36,270 nucleotides of DNA from Spirochaetota bacterium (GTDB lineage Bacteria; Spirochaetota; UBA4802; UB4802): the NCBI GenBank assembly GCA_040756435.1, contig JBFLZD010000037.1, positions 1-36,270 of the forward strand. Direction: 5' to 3'. Position 1 is the stretch's first letter; every line of letters starts with the position of its first letter. Positions 1-7,171 of this stretch are shown in pieces. A program made the translations under genes and the position numbers. Below the pieces are notes generated by a model that was not told the origin of the DNA, searched no databases, and saw only the letters and a program-made list of their open reading frames with translations.

Positions 1-49
1 GATGGTATTCCTTAAATACTGGTATTGTTGGTTTTCGTTGTTTTTTCAT
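1..49 (-). CDS. Possible N-terminus of a gene leaving the window (transposase-like?)
   Basis: Reading leftwards from an ATG at 47-49 gives an open frame of 16 residues, MKKQRKPTIPVFKEYH, before the window ends. From memory the basic start followed by a PVFKEY-like stretch recalls the first residues of IS1182-type transposases, but 16 residues cannot establish this. There is no Shine-Dalgarno sequence. The start codon lies in the arm of a perfect hairpin (48-69), and a terminator pointing the same way lies just upstream (91-121). Both would fit an insertion sequence shielded from outside transcription. It could equally be a chance frame. Confidence 0.3.
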   Translation of the reverse strand, partial: MKKQRKPTIPVFKEYH

Positions 50-69
50 GCGACAATTTTATGTCGCAT
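48..69. repeat. Perfect 8-bp stem hairpin
   Basis: ATGCGACA at 48-55 and TGTCGCAT at 62-69 are exact inverted copies around a 6-base loop. The left arm overlaps the possible minus-strand start codon at 47-49. There is no T-run on either side in the right place for a terminator. It may be the end of a mobile element or a structure that hides the start codon. Confidence 0.5.
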
Positions 70-90
70 TAATTGCTTGTAAATTAATTT

Positions 91-121
91 TTTTAAAAAA
101 AGAGGTGTCTTTTGGGACACC
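91..121 (-). terminator. Rho-independent terminator, minus strand
   Basis: Read on the minus strand, GGTGTC (121-116), a 6-base loop and GACACC (109-104) are followed by TCTTTTTTT. No minus-strand gene lies immediately upstream of it. It may therefore insulate the leftward reading frame at 1-49 from incoming transcription. On the plus strand it lacks a T-run. Confidence 0.6.
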
Positions 122-251
122 CCCTATATTATACTTTATTCAAATTTCCAAATTTAGGAATAATTAGTGTTTTTTAATAATAATTACTGCTTTTAAAATA
201 CTCTTTTACCGAAATATGTACTGTAACATACTTTATGCAGGAGAAACGCTT

Positions 252-383
252 ATGAAATGCGACAAATGTGGTTGCCAGATTAACCAATTAAATCATTATT
301 ATATTCCTGATCCAAAAAACCATAAAGGGAAACGATATTGTATCCGTTGTGCTAAAGAAGAAAATATCATAACGCTCATTTAA
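252..383 (+). CDS. 43-residue zinc-ribbon-like protein
   Basis: This small open frame has a good ribosome binding site (AGGAGA at 239-244, seven bases before the ATG). The product starts MKCDKCGCQI and carries a second CxxC pair (CIRC at about residues 30-33), so it has two closely spaced cysteine pairs about 25 residues apart, as in single zinc ribbons. The middle is basic and aromatic (NHYYIPDP, KNHKGKRYC). The cysteine spacing and the binding site argue for a real gene. The function is unknown; nucleic-acid or protein binding is only an inference. The next gene, a two-component kinase, starts about 100 bases downstream, with an inverted repeat between them. Confidence 0.6.
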   Translation: MKCDKCGCQINQLNHYYIPDPKNHKGKRYCIRCAKEENIITLI

Positions 384-449
384 CTGCATTAAATACTTTT
401 TGTAAAAACTTCTTTGCTCAACAGCTAATACAACCACTAACATTTAGCT

Positions 450-474
450 TGACATGGAAACAAGATCCATGTCA
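450..474 (+). promoter_or_regulatory. Perfect 9-bp inverted repeat before the kinase gene
   Basis: TGACATGGA (450-458) and TCCATGTCA (466-474) are exact inverted copies around a 7-base loop. They end ten bases before the preferred kinase start at 485. The left arm overlaps a TTGACA word (449-454). The element could be an operator, or an RNA hairpin that controls initiation or weakly ends transcription of the upstream zinc-ribbon gene, since CAATTTTA follows it. Confidence 0.5.
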
Positions 475-484
475 CAATTTTAAT

Positions 485-1588
485 ATGCCAACCAATCAAA
501 TTACAATTTTAATTGTGGATGATGAAGAAAAAATCTGTAACAGATTAGCCGCTGTCATCCAGAGAGAAGGTTATGCTGTTACCGCAACCACACAACCTGA
601 TAAGGCAATAGAATTTCTTTCACAACAGCCATTTGATATAATTTTAACAGACCTCAATATGCCACAAAAAAGCGGCTTTCAGATAATGGAATATATTCAG
701 CAGGCAGGCCTTAATGTCCTTATTATAGTCATAACCGGTTATGCTTCAGTTGATACAGCTATACAATCAATAAAGTTGGGCGCTTATGATTTTATACAAA
801 AGCCATTTGATATAGAAACACTTAAGTTAACCATAAAACGTGCAGCATTAACCATTAAACTCAGGCGAGAAAACGAACGATATATTGAAGAATTGAAAAA
901 ACTCAATAACTTAAAGAATGAATTTATATCAGTAGTATCGCATGACCTTCGTTCACCACTTGCTACCATTGGTGCTTATGTTAAATATCTTACAAAAAAA
1001 GACGATTTCCCTCAACAGTATATTCGCTACCTTCACATCATAGGTGAAATTGCAGAAAATTTATATTCACTGGTTAATGAATTGCTGGATATTTCAAAAA
1101 TTGAATTAGGTATTTTACATTTAAACTATGAGGATGTTGATATTAACACAGTTATAGAATCAACAATTGAAAATTTTTCAACCCTTGCCAAGGAAAAAAA
1201 TAATGAAATTGTATATACACAAAAACCTGACAATCCTATTATCACAATTGATAAAATTAAAATTATGCAGGTACTAAACAATCTTATAAGCAATGCAATT
1301 AAGTTTACTGAAAACGGTACAATAGAAGTTTCTGCGGTTTCCAGCAATAATGGTATACTGATCAATGTTAAAGATAACGGCATGGGAATTGACGAAGAAT
1401 TAAAAAAAAGTATTCTGGATCCATATACCATTTTCCATACCAATGGTACCCGTGGTGAAACCGGAACGGGTCTTGGGCTTGCTATATGCAAGCGTTTTGT
1501 AGAACTTCATGGTGGAAACATTGCACTTGACAGTGAACGGGGCAAAGGCAGCACTTTTACCATATATATTCCTCATGCAAAACAGTGA
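485..1588 (+). CDS. Response-regulator/histidine kinase (REC-HisKA-HATPase)
   Basis: A cytoplasmic signalling protein of 367 residues with the receiver domain at the N-terminus. REC occupies about 5-122, with acidic pair D12-D13, phospho-acceptor D56 (DIILTDLNMP) and conserved K106 (QKPFD). A HisKA domain follows with H153 in SVVSHDLRSP, then an HATPase domain with N-box NNLISNAIKF, G1 DNGMG and G2 GETGTGLGL. All catalytic residues are present, so it should accept phosphate and autophosphorylate. It has no membrane segment, so its input is probably another kinase through the receiver. The open frame extends to a TTG at 449, but that codon lies in an inverted repeat. I chose ATG 485, which starts directly at the receiver fold, although no strong Shine-Dalgarno sequence is visible. 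The next gene, a membrane HAMP-TPR protein, is 15 bases downstream and is a plausible partner. Confidence 0.9.
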   Translation: MPTNQITILIVDDEEKICNRLAAVIQREGYAVTATTQPDKAIEFLSQQPFDIILTDLNMPQKSGFQIMEYIQQAGLNVLIIVITGYASVDTAIQSIKLGAYDFIQKPFDIETLKLTIKRAALTIKLRRENERYIEELKKLNNLKNEFISVVSHDLRSPLATIGAYVKYLTKKDDFPQQYIRYLHIIGEIAENLYSLVNELLDISKIELGILHLNYEDVDINTVIESTIENFSTLAKEKNNEIVYTQKPDNPIITIDKIKIMQVLNNLISNAIKFTENGTIEVSAVSSNNGILINVKDNGMGIDEELKKSILDPYTIFHTNGTRGETGTGLGLAICKRFVELHGGNIALDSERGKGSTFTIYIPHAKQ

Positions 1589-1603
1589 TAAAGTGCCAAT
1601 ATC

Positions 1604-2680
1604 ATGAAAAAATTTTTTACAGTCAGTTTTTCCAAACACTTCCCACTATTGATAATAGTAACTATCTCATTTTGTATAATTGCAGTAAGCTTTATAACAA
1701 TTAGAACTATTTCCCGGATCTATACAACCTCACTTGATTATGCACACAGAGCAACCATTGAACATATTGAATCCATGAGCATGGTACTATATAATTTTTT
1801 AAATAAAGCAAATATTGACAACAATACTCATGAAGATAAACTATTTATGGCTGTTAAAAACAATATCTCAGTGTATACCGCTTATATTGTGAAGCCAACT
1901 GATGATGACAGGAACTATACGGTAACAACAGTTATTAAAGGAAAACCACAGATAAAAAATTTAACCCGTGTAGATACATCACAGGAGTTCTTAATACGCA
2001 AAGGTCTTGCGTATGTTACCATTAATCCGGCAATAGAAAAACAAGGCACCATTACCTATATAGAAAGTTATATTCCGCTTCATGGTAATAAAAAAACACA
2101 GTGTTTAATTATACAGTGGCTTGCACCCAATATTGCAATCTTACAACAAAAACATGATGCACTTATAAAAACATTAATGCAAACTATTGCCATCGTTATT
2201 GCCACAACCATTATTATTATTGTTGGTATATCAATCATTCAGTCCTACCGCACAAAGTCACTTATACAGGAACTATCGCACAGTATTCAAAGCATTGCAA
2301 CGGGCACTTTAGACATTTCCCTTAATGACAGCATTGATAATGAACTCAAAACTATCGCCACATCATTTAACAGCCTTGTGGAAAAGATGAAACACAGTGA
2401 CCAGATGTTACACACAATTAAAGAAGAAACACTTACAGACATTTTTAAAAAAGGTGTTGGATTGCTGAAAGAAGGGAAGCTGGATGAAGCCCTGGCTTGT
2501 TTTACTGTGACCATACTGTATAAACCTCAAAGCTTTGCAAGTTATTTTAATGCTGGAGTGTGTTTAGCAAAAAAAAGGCAGTTTCATGATGCACTACAAT
2601 ACTTTGAAAATGCCAGAGAACTAAACCCTGACAATGAACTTGTCTTGCGCTATATTGAAAAAATAAAAGCAATACAATAA
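1604..2680 (+). CDS. Membrane HAMP-TPR protein
   Basis: 358 residues. Transmembrane helix 1 is at about 13-33, an extracytoplasmic domain of about 155 residues follows, then helix 2 at about 192-213, a HAMP linker at about 214-268, and a C-terminal TPR pair at about 282-352 (FKKGVGLLKEGKLDEAL and FNAGVCLAKKRQFHDAL). There is no kinase, cyclase, methyl-accepting or receiver domain. An extracytoplasmic signal would thus be passed to a TPR protein-interaction module. The gene lies 15 bases after a soluble receiver-kinase gene, and together they could form a split sensor; this is inference from adjacency. Two copies of the dispersed GCGATAGT word lie inside it (2272-2279 and 2351-2358, both on the antisense strand). 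Confidence 0.8.
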   Translation: MKKFFTVSFSKHFPLLIIVTISFCIIAVSFITIRTISRIYTTSLDYAHRATIEHIESMSMVLYNFLNKANIDNNTHEDKLFMAVKNNISVYTAYIVKPTDDDRNYTVTTVIKGKPQIKNLTRVDTSQEFLIRKGLAYVTINPAIEKQGTITYIESYIPLHGNKKTQCLIIQWLAPNIAILQQKHDALIKTLMQTIAIVIATTIIIIVGISIIQSYRTKSLIQELSHSIQSIATGTLDISLNDSIDNELKTIATSFNSLVEKMKHSDQMLHTIKEETLTDIFKKGVGLLKEGKLDEALACFTVTILYKPQSFASYFNAGVCLAKKRQFHDALQYFENARELNPDNELVLRYIEKIKAIQ

Positions 2681-2693
2681 TACTTTGCAGTAA

Positions 2694-4487
2694 ATGAAAA
2701 ACCTTCTTGAACAGAAAATAAAGAACCTGCCATTAAAACCCGGTGTATATCTTTTTATTAATCAAAAAAAAGAGATTATCTATATTGGCAAAGCTTCATC
2801 ATTAAAGAAACGGGTTGCTTCGTACTTTCAGAAAAATTTAGATGCAAAAACACGTGTACTTGTTATGCATATAACTGATATTGACTATATTGTTACTCAA
2901 AGTGAAATTGAAGCCCTGCTATTAGAAAGCTCATTAATAAAGAAACACAAACCAAAATATAACATACAGCAGAAAGATGATAAGCGTTTTCCGTACATTG
3001 CTATTACGCTGCATGAAAAATTCCCGCGGGTGATTTTTACTCGCAGGATTTTTCATAATGGCGATAGATACTATGGACCCTACACTGATGCCCATGCTGC
3101 ACGAAAGACAGTGGCACTGCTCAATAAAACATTTAAACTAAAAACATGCACCAAAGATATACCCTTAAAGCCGCATGAAAGGCCATGTCTTAATCATCAG
3201 ATGGGACGATGTCAGGGTGTATGTACCGGTATTGTTACTGAAGATGAATATCGCAGCGTGATAGACACTGTAATGCAATTTTTGGATGGCACTATTGACC
3301 CGGTGCTTGAAAATCTTACGGCGCTTATGAATTCATATTCACAGGCAATGCGTTTTGAAAGCGCAGCTCAGGTACGCGACATGATATTTGACATTCAGAA
3401 GATGCTGCAAACACAGCATGTTGTCACACCATTAGGGCAAAATCAGGATTATATTGGCATTACCACCCACAAGGATGAAGCGTACATTCTGATTTTCCAG
3501 TTCAGGCATGGCAGCCTGACAGGCAAACGTATCTTTGTGTATAATAATGCTGAGTACACCAGCCGCTCTTCACTTATTGCACAGTTTATTGTTGAATACT
3601 ATGCTACCAATGAACCACCACAAACCATTGTCATTCCTGACATGATTGAAGACAGGAATATAGTTGAAGAGTATTTAAGCTCTAAAACCTCACAGCCTGT
3701 ACACACCATTACTCCCAGAACTGACCATGAAAAAGCTGTTATGCAAATGCTTCATAAGAATTTAGATCTGGCCATAGCTCAAAAGATTGCTCCAGGCTGG
3801 CAAAAAGCTCTATTTGAACTACAGGAAGTGTTAAAACTCCCAGCACTTCCCATGGATATAGAATGTTTTGATATATCAAACATTCAAGGCGCTTTTTCTG
3901 TTGCCTCTATGGTGCATTTTACTGACGGGATGCCAAACAAAAAGGAATACCGACGCTACCGCATCCGCGCCTATTCCAGGCCAGACGATCCCGGAATGAT
4001 TCACGAGGTTGTGGGAAGGCGCTTGCAACACCTTTTAAATGAAGGATTACCCCTTCCTGACCTGCTTGTCATTGATGGCGGAAAGGGGCAACTTACCCGT
4101 GCCCGTGAGGTGATGGAAGCGTTAGAGTGCTCTGTCCCCGTTATAGCACTTGCAAAACGGTTAGAAGAAATTCACCTCCCACAGGGCAACCCCCTGCAAC
4201 TTCCTAAGACATCACCTGCATTGAAACTACTGCAGGCCATCCGTGATGAAGCTCATCGCTTTGCTATAACCTATCACCGCAACCTTCGTGACAGGCAAAT
4301 GACTGCGTCTGTGCTTGATTATATAAGCGGTGTTGGTCCTCATTACAAAAAAAAGCTATTGCAAAGCTTTGACACCATAGAACACATCAAACAATCAAAT
4401 GCAGAAACTATTGCACAAAAAGCAAAGATCCCTGTAACAGTTGCTCAAAAGATCTATGATTTTTTTCACAATGAGGAAAGCAATTAA
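2694..4487 (+). CDS. uvrC: Excinuclease ABC subunit C
   Basis: Makes the two incisions of nucleotide excision repair together with UvrB. The 597-residue length is normal. The N-terminal GIY-YIG nuclease is clear (PGVYLF, then IIYIGKASSLKKRV). A cysteine cluster at about 152-178 (CTKD, RPCL, GRCQGVC) matches the iron-sulfur-binding cysteines described for UvrC. A UVR helical hairpin (AAQVRDMIFDIQKML) binds UvrB. The C-terminal RNase H-like nuclease has IECFDIS and VIDGGKGQL, with a helix-hairpin-helix at the end (ISGVGPHYKKKLL). It starts 13 bases after the HAMP-TPR gene, so it is probably co-transcribed with the signalling pair although unrelated in function. uvrA and uvrB are not in the window. 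Confidence 0.97.
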   Translation: MKNLLEQKIKNLPLKPGVYLFINQKKEIIYIGKASSLKKRVASYFQKNLDAKTRVLVMHITDIDYIVTQSEIEALLLESSLIKKHKPKYNIQQKDDKRFPYIAITLHEKFPRVIFTRRIFHNGDRYYGPYTDAHAARKTVALLNKTFKLKTCTKDIPLKPHERPCLNHQMGRCQGVCTGIVTEDEYRSVIDTVMQFLDGTIDPVLENLTALMNSYSQAMRFESAAQVRDMIFDIQKMLQTQHVVTPLGQNQDYIGITTHKDEAYILIFQFRHGSLTGKRIFVYNNAEYTSRSSLIAQFIVEYYATNEPPQTIVIPDMIEDRNIVEEYLSSKTSQPVHTITPRTDHEKAVMQMLHKNLDLAIAQKIAPGWQKALFELQEVLKLPALPMDIECFDISNIQGAFSVASMVHFTDGMPNKKEYRRYRIRAYSRPDDPGMIHEVVGRRLQHLLNEGLPLPDLLVIDGGKGQLTRAREVMEALECSVPVIALAKRLEEIHLPQGNPLQLPKTSPALKLLQAIRDEAHRFAITYHRNLRDRQMTASVLDYISGVGPHYKKKLLQSFDTIEHIKQSNAETIAQKAKIPVTVAQKIYDFFHNEESN

Positions 4488-4503
4488 AAGCTTTTGCACA
4501 GTA

Positions 4504-4535
4504 ACTATCGCCCAATAATATTAATTTGCGATAGT
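4504..4535. repeat. Inverted pair of GCGATAGT words at the uvrC/marC junction
   Basis: ACTATCGC (4504-4511) and GCGATAGT (4528-4535) are exact inverted copies around 16 bases. They sit where the + gene uvrC and the - gene marC converge, only 17 bases apart. The left copy supplies the marC stop codon (GGG CGA TAG). The pair can form an 8-bp stem in either transcript. There is no strong T-run, so any terminator action would be weak or Rho-assisted. Confidence 0.6.
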
Positions 4536-5134
4536 CCATTGATAATAAACTGAACTGCCATTGCCGAAAGGATAAGCCCCATCAGTTTGTGAATCACAGA
4601 AATCCCCGTTTGACCAAGCATATGCTGTAGCCTGCCAGCAAGTGCCATGACAACCATGGCAATAAGGAATGTAACCGCTGATATAACCGATATTATGGCA
4701 AGCTTTATAACATCACCCTGCGCCTGCGAGCTAAACATGAGTAGTGCTGCAATATTTCCCGGACCACATAAAAAGGGAATAGCAAGCGGAAACACGGCAA
4801 TATCAGTGTCAGCCTCATATTCTTTATCGTCAAGCTTTTGCGTTCGCCGTGGCCGTGCAAGCAACATGTCCATGGCAATCACAAATAAAAGTATTCCCCC
4901 TGCAATCATAAATGCACCAGGCGTTATACCTATAAAGCGCAAAAAAATATGAGCACTGAAAATGAAAAAGAGTGAAACAATAATTGATATGGCCGTGGAT
5001 TTCACAATAACCTTTTTGCGATACGATGCGTCATACGGTGCTAAGTATGCCACAAATACGGGGATAAGGCCTAATGGATCCACCACAAAGAAAAGCGTAA
5101 AGAATACCGCTGGTATAAACGTTGACTCAGTCAT
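4505..5134 (-). CDS. MarC family integral membrane protein
   Basis: A 209-residue polytopic membrane protein of the MarC/UPF0056 family, with about six hydrophobic helices. Family hallmarks visible are FFVVDPLGLIPVF near the N-terminus, GITPGAFMIAGGILLFVIAMDML in the middle, and FPLAIPFLCGPGNIAALL in the second half. Transport function has been proposed for the family but the substrate is unknown. The start follows the serA stop by only two bases, so the two are co-transcribed on the minus strand. Its last codons and stop are formed by one copy of the dispersed GCGATAGT word, and a second copy lies eight codons earlier (L-S-Q). Confidence 0.9.
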   Translation of the reverse strand: MTESTFIPAVFFTLFFVVDPLGLIPVFVAYLAPYDASYRKKVIVKSTAISIIVSLFFIFSAHIFLRFIGITPGAFMIAGGILLFVIAMDMLLARPRRTQKLDDKEYEADTDIAVFPLAIPFLCGPGNIAALLMFSSQAQGDVIKLAIISVISAVTFLIAMVVMALAGRLQHMLGQTGISVIHKLMGLILSAMAVQFIINGLSQINIIGR

Positions 5135-5136
5135 AG

Positions 5137-6723
5137 TTACACAACAACATAGTTAACATCAAGAATTTCAGGTAACTGTGCAAGGTTTTCAAGCACTGCC
5201 TGCTGGATATCCTCATCTATTTCCAGTATCACCAGCGCCTTACCGCCACGGCGCGTTCGTGCCAGATGCAGGTTGGCAATATTTATATGATTTTTACCCA
5301 AAAACATCCCTATTGCACCAATAACATTGGGAACATCATTGTTGTGCATAACAAGCATTTTCCCGGAAGGTATAAAATCAATAAGATATTCATCACAGCG
5401 TACCACCCACGGCTGCTTTGCAATAACCGTTCCCCACAGTTCATTGCTAAGCGTACCACCTTCAGCCTTAGCTTGCACAAGGTGAGCCCAATCACCGGAT
5501 TGCGTACTTTCACCAACATGTACCTTAATGCCACGTTCTGCTGCTATCATTGTAGCATTGACATAATTTATTGGCCTGTCAATATAGGGCGATAGTAAGC
5601 CTTTAAGGTATGCTGCTGTCAACGGTTCCCTGCTATATTTACCAAACTCTCCAGAATAATACAGCTGAACTGAACGCACCTTGCCAGCTAACATGATTGC
5701 CTGAAATTTCCCCATGCGCTCTGCCAGATTAATAAATGGCTTGAGGAAATCATACTGCTGCATATCAACTGATGGATAATTGACACTGTCATGAATCACA
5801 CCCTTTGTAAAGTAATCGATGACGGTTTGCGCTGCCTCAATGGCAACTGACACCTGAGCTTCATACGTATATGCACCTAAATGAGGTGTGAGGATAACGT
5901 TATCAAGCTCATGGAATGGCGGCAGATTTTCAGGTGGTTCCTGAGTGAACACATCTAATGCTGCACCCGCTATTCGCTTTTCTTTCAATGCTTTGTATAA
6001 ATCCTGTTCATTAACAATGCCTCCCCGTGCACAGTTTACAATACGCACTGTTGGTTTTAATTTTTTTATAACATCAGCATTAATGAGGTTTTTTGTTTCG
6101 TCGGTTAATGGTGTATGAACGCTGATAAAGTCAGCTTTTTTCCATATTGTTTCTAAATCAGCAATGTCTATATCCATAGCTGCTAATTTTTCTTTTGCTA
6201 GATAAGGATCAAATCCCACTACCTGCATCCCCAAAGCCTTACACAATTTAGCTAACTCTGCCCCTACCCGACCCAATCCTATAATGCCTATAACTTTACG
6301 TCGCAGTTCAACTCCTTCAAATTTCTTCTTTTCCCATAGTTGCTTTTTCATTGATGCATCTGCCTGTGGTATAGTGCGGGCAATTGAACATATAAGCGAT
6401 AGAGCAAACTCAGCAGTGGAAATGGTATTCCCACCTGGAGCATTGGTAACAATAATACCTTTGGCCGTGGCAGCTTCAACATCCACATTATCAACACCAA
6501 TGCCAGCACGGGCAATGATTTCTAATGCTTTAGCTTCTTCAATGATATCAGCTGTAACATGGGTAGCTGATCGAATAATAAGGGCATGAGCACCAGCTAC
6601 GTGCTTTTTCAGGGTATCACTATCTAAACCTGGCTTGTATACTATATCAAAATCAGGGTTGCTCTGTAAAAGCTGCAACCCTTCGGGAGCAATGTCATCA
6701 GTAATAAGAATTTTCTTTTTCAT
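5137..6723 (-). CDS. serA: D-3-phosphoglycerate dehydrogenase
   Basis: Catalyses the first step of serine synthesis, oxidising 3-phosphoglycerate with NAD. At 528 residues it is the long form: a substrate-binding and NAD domain, then an allosteric-substrate-binding domain, then a C-terminal ACT domain that usually gives serine feedback. The dinucleotide motif is GIIGLGRVGAELAK. The catalytic Arg, Glu and His lie in NCARGGIVNE, DVFTQEPP and LTPHLGAYT. The ACT domain is at about 455-528 (VPNVIGAIGMFLGKNHINIANLHLAR). A good ribosome binding site (AAGGGAGA) precedes the ATG. marC follows after two bases. The LLSPY peptide near residue 380 is encoded by a copy of the dispersed GCGATAGT word. Confidence 0.97.
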   Translation of the reverse strand: MKKKILITDDIAPEGLQLLQSNPDFDIVYKPGLDSDTLKKHVAGAHALIIRSATHVTADIIEEAKALEIIARAGIGVDNVDVEAATAKGIIVTNAPGGNTISTAEFALSLICSIARTIPQADASMKKQLWEKKKFEGVELRRKVIGIIGLGRVGAELAKLCKALGMQVVGFDPYLAKEKLAAMDIDIADLETIWKKADFISVHTPLTDETKNLINADVIKKLKPTVRIVNCARGGIVNEQDLYKALKEKRIAGAALDVFTQEPPENLPPFHELDNVILTPHLGAYTYEAQVSVAIEAAQTVIDYFTKGVIHDSVNYPSVDMQQYDFLKPFINLAERMGKFQAIMLAGKVRSVQLYYSGEFGKYSREPLTAAYLKGLLSPYIDRPINYVNATMIAAERGIKVHVGESTQSGDWAHLVQAKAEGGTLSNELWGTVIAKQPWVVRCDEYLIDFIPSGKMLVMHNNDVPNVIGAIGMFLGKNHINIANLHLARTRRGGKALVILEIDEDIQQAVLENLAQLPEILDVNYVVV

Positions 6724-7088
6724 GGTTTTCTCCCTTAGAAAAATTTATTTTACTCTTACTGTTATTGTAAAGTAGCCTTTACTGGCTTTTCATTTGATTC
6801 ATAATTCAATTCTACTGTAACTCCTAATATAAGTAGTTTTGTTATTTACAATGAAACACTCCACTATGGACATAATCCCACTGTTTATCCTTATGGCCCC
6901 TTTATAACCCTATCTTTTCATGTGTAATAATGTAAAAAATACTAGAGTACTCCCTCCATGTATTATTACATCTTATAATATAGTAACTGGGTTTAAATGT
7001 CAATACATAGATTATAATGAAGTTTAATACTGGATATATTCCCATATTACACTATCATAAAAATTTACCCTACCAATAGCTTTTCCAC
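6724..7088. other. Divergent intergenic region, AT-rich
   Basis: No open frame or RNA gene is recognisable. The part next to 6723 should hold the serA promoter and leader, but no riboswitch fold is evident by eye. TGTAATAAT (6923-6931) and ATTATTACA (6962-6970) are exact 9-bp inverted copies 30 bases apart; nothing further supports a function. Confidence 0.4.
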
Positions 7089-7117
7089 TTGACTTTTTCC
7101 TATCAATTCACTAAATT
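7089..7117 (+). promoter_or_regulatory. Probable promoter of the AAA/DUF4143 ATPase gene
   Basis: TTGACT (7089-7094), a 17-base spacer and TAAATT (7112-7117) give a reasonable sigma-70-type match. The -10 hexamer directly abuts the first ATTCAC half-site of the double inverted repeat, so a bound protein would block it. A further TATAAT lies at the corresponding place in each repeat unit (7117-7122 and 7145-7150). Confidence 0.45.
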
Positions 7118-7169
7118 ATAATAAAATATTGTGAATAGATTCACTATAATTTACATATATTTGGTGAAT
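7106..7169 (+). promoter_or_regulatory. Tandem pair of 31-bp inverted repeats (candidate double operator)
   Basis: ATTCAC-N19-GTGAAT occurs twice, at 7106-7136 and 7139-7169, two bases apart and in 33-bp phase, which is about three helical turns. The inner eight bases on the left (ATTCACTA) are identical in both units. The second unit ends three bases before the start codon at 7172 and its GTGAAT overlaps the apparent Shine-Dalgarno word GGTGA. This is the layout of a repressor operator that controls the following gene. Confidence 0.6.
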
Positions 7170-7171
7170 AA

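Noticed and set aside
449-484. TTG start extending the receiver-kinase by 12 residues
   Set aside because: The codon lies in a perfect inverted repeat, the added residues are not part of the receiver fold, and ATG 485 begins directly at it.
6923-6970. 9-bp inverted repeat upstream of serA as a riboswitch or terminator
   Set aside because: The loop is 30 bases, the stem is AT-only apart from one pair, and no T-run follows.
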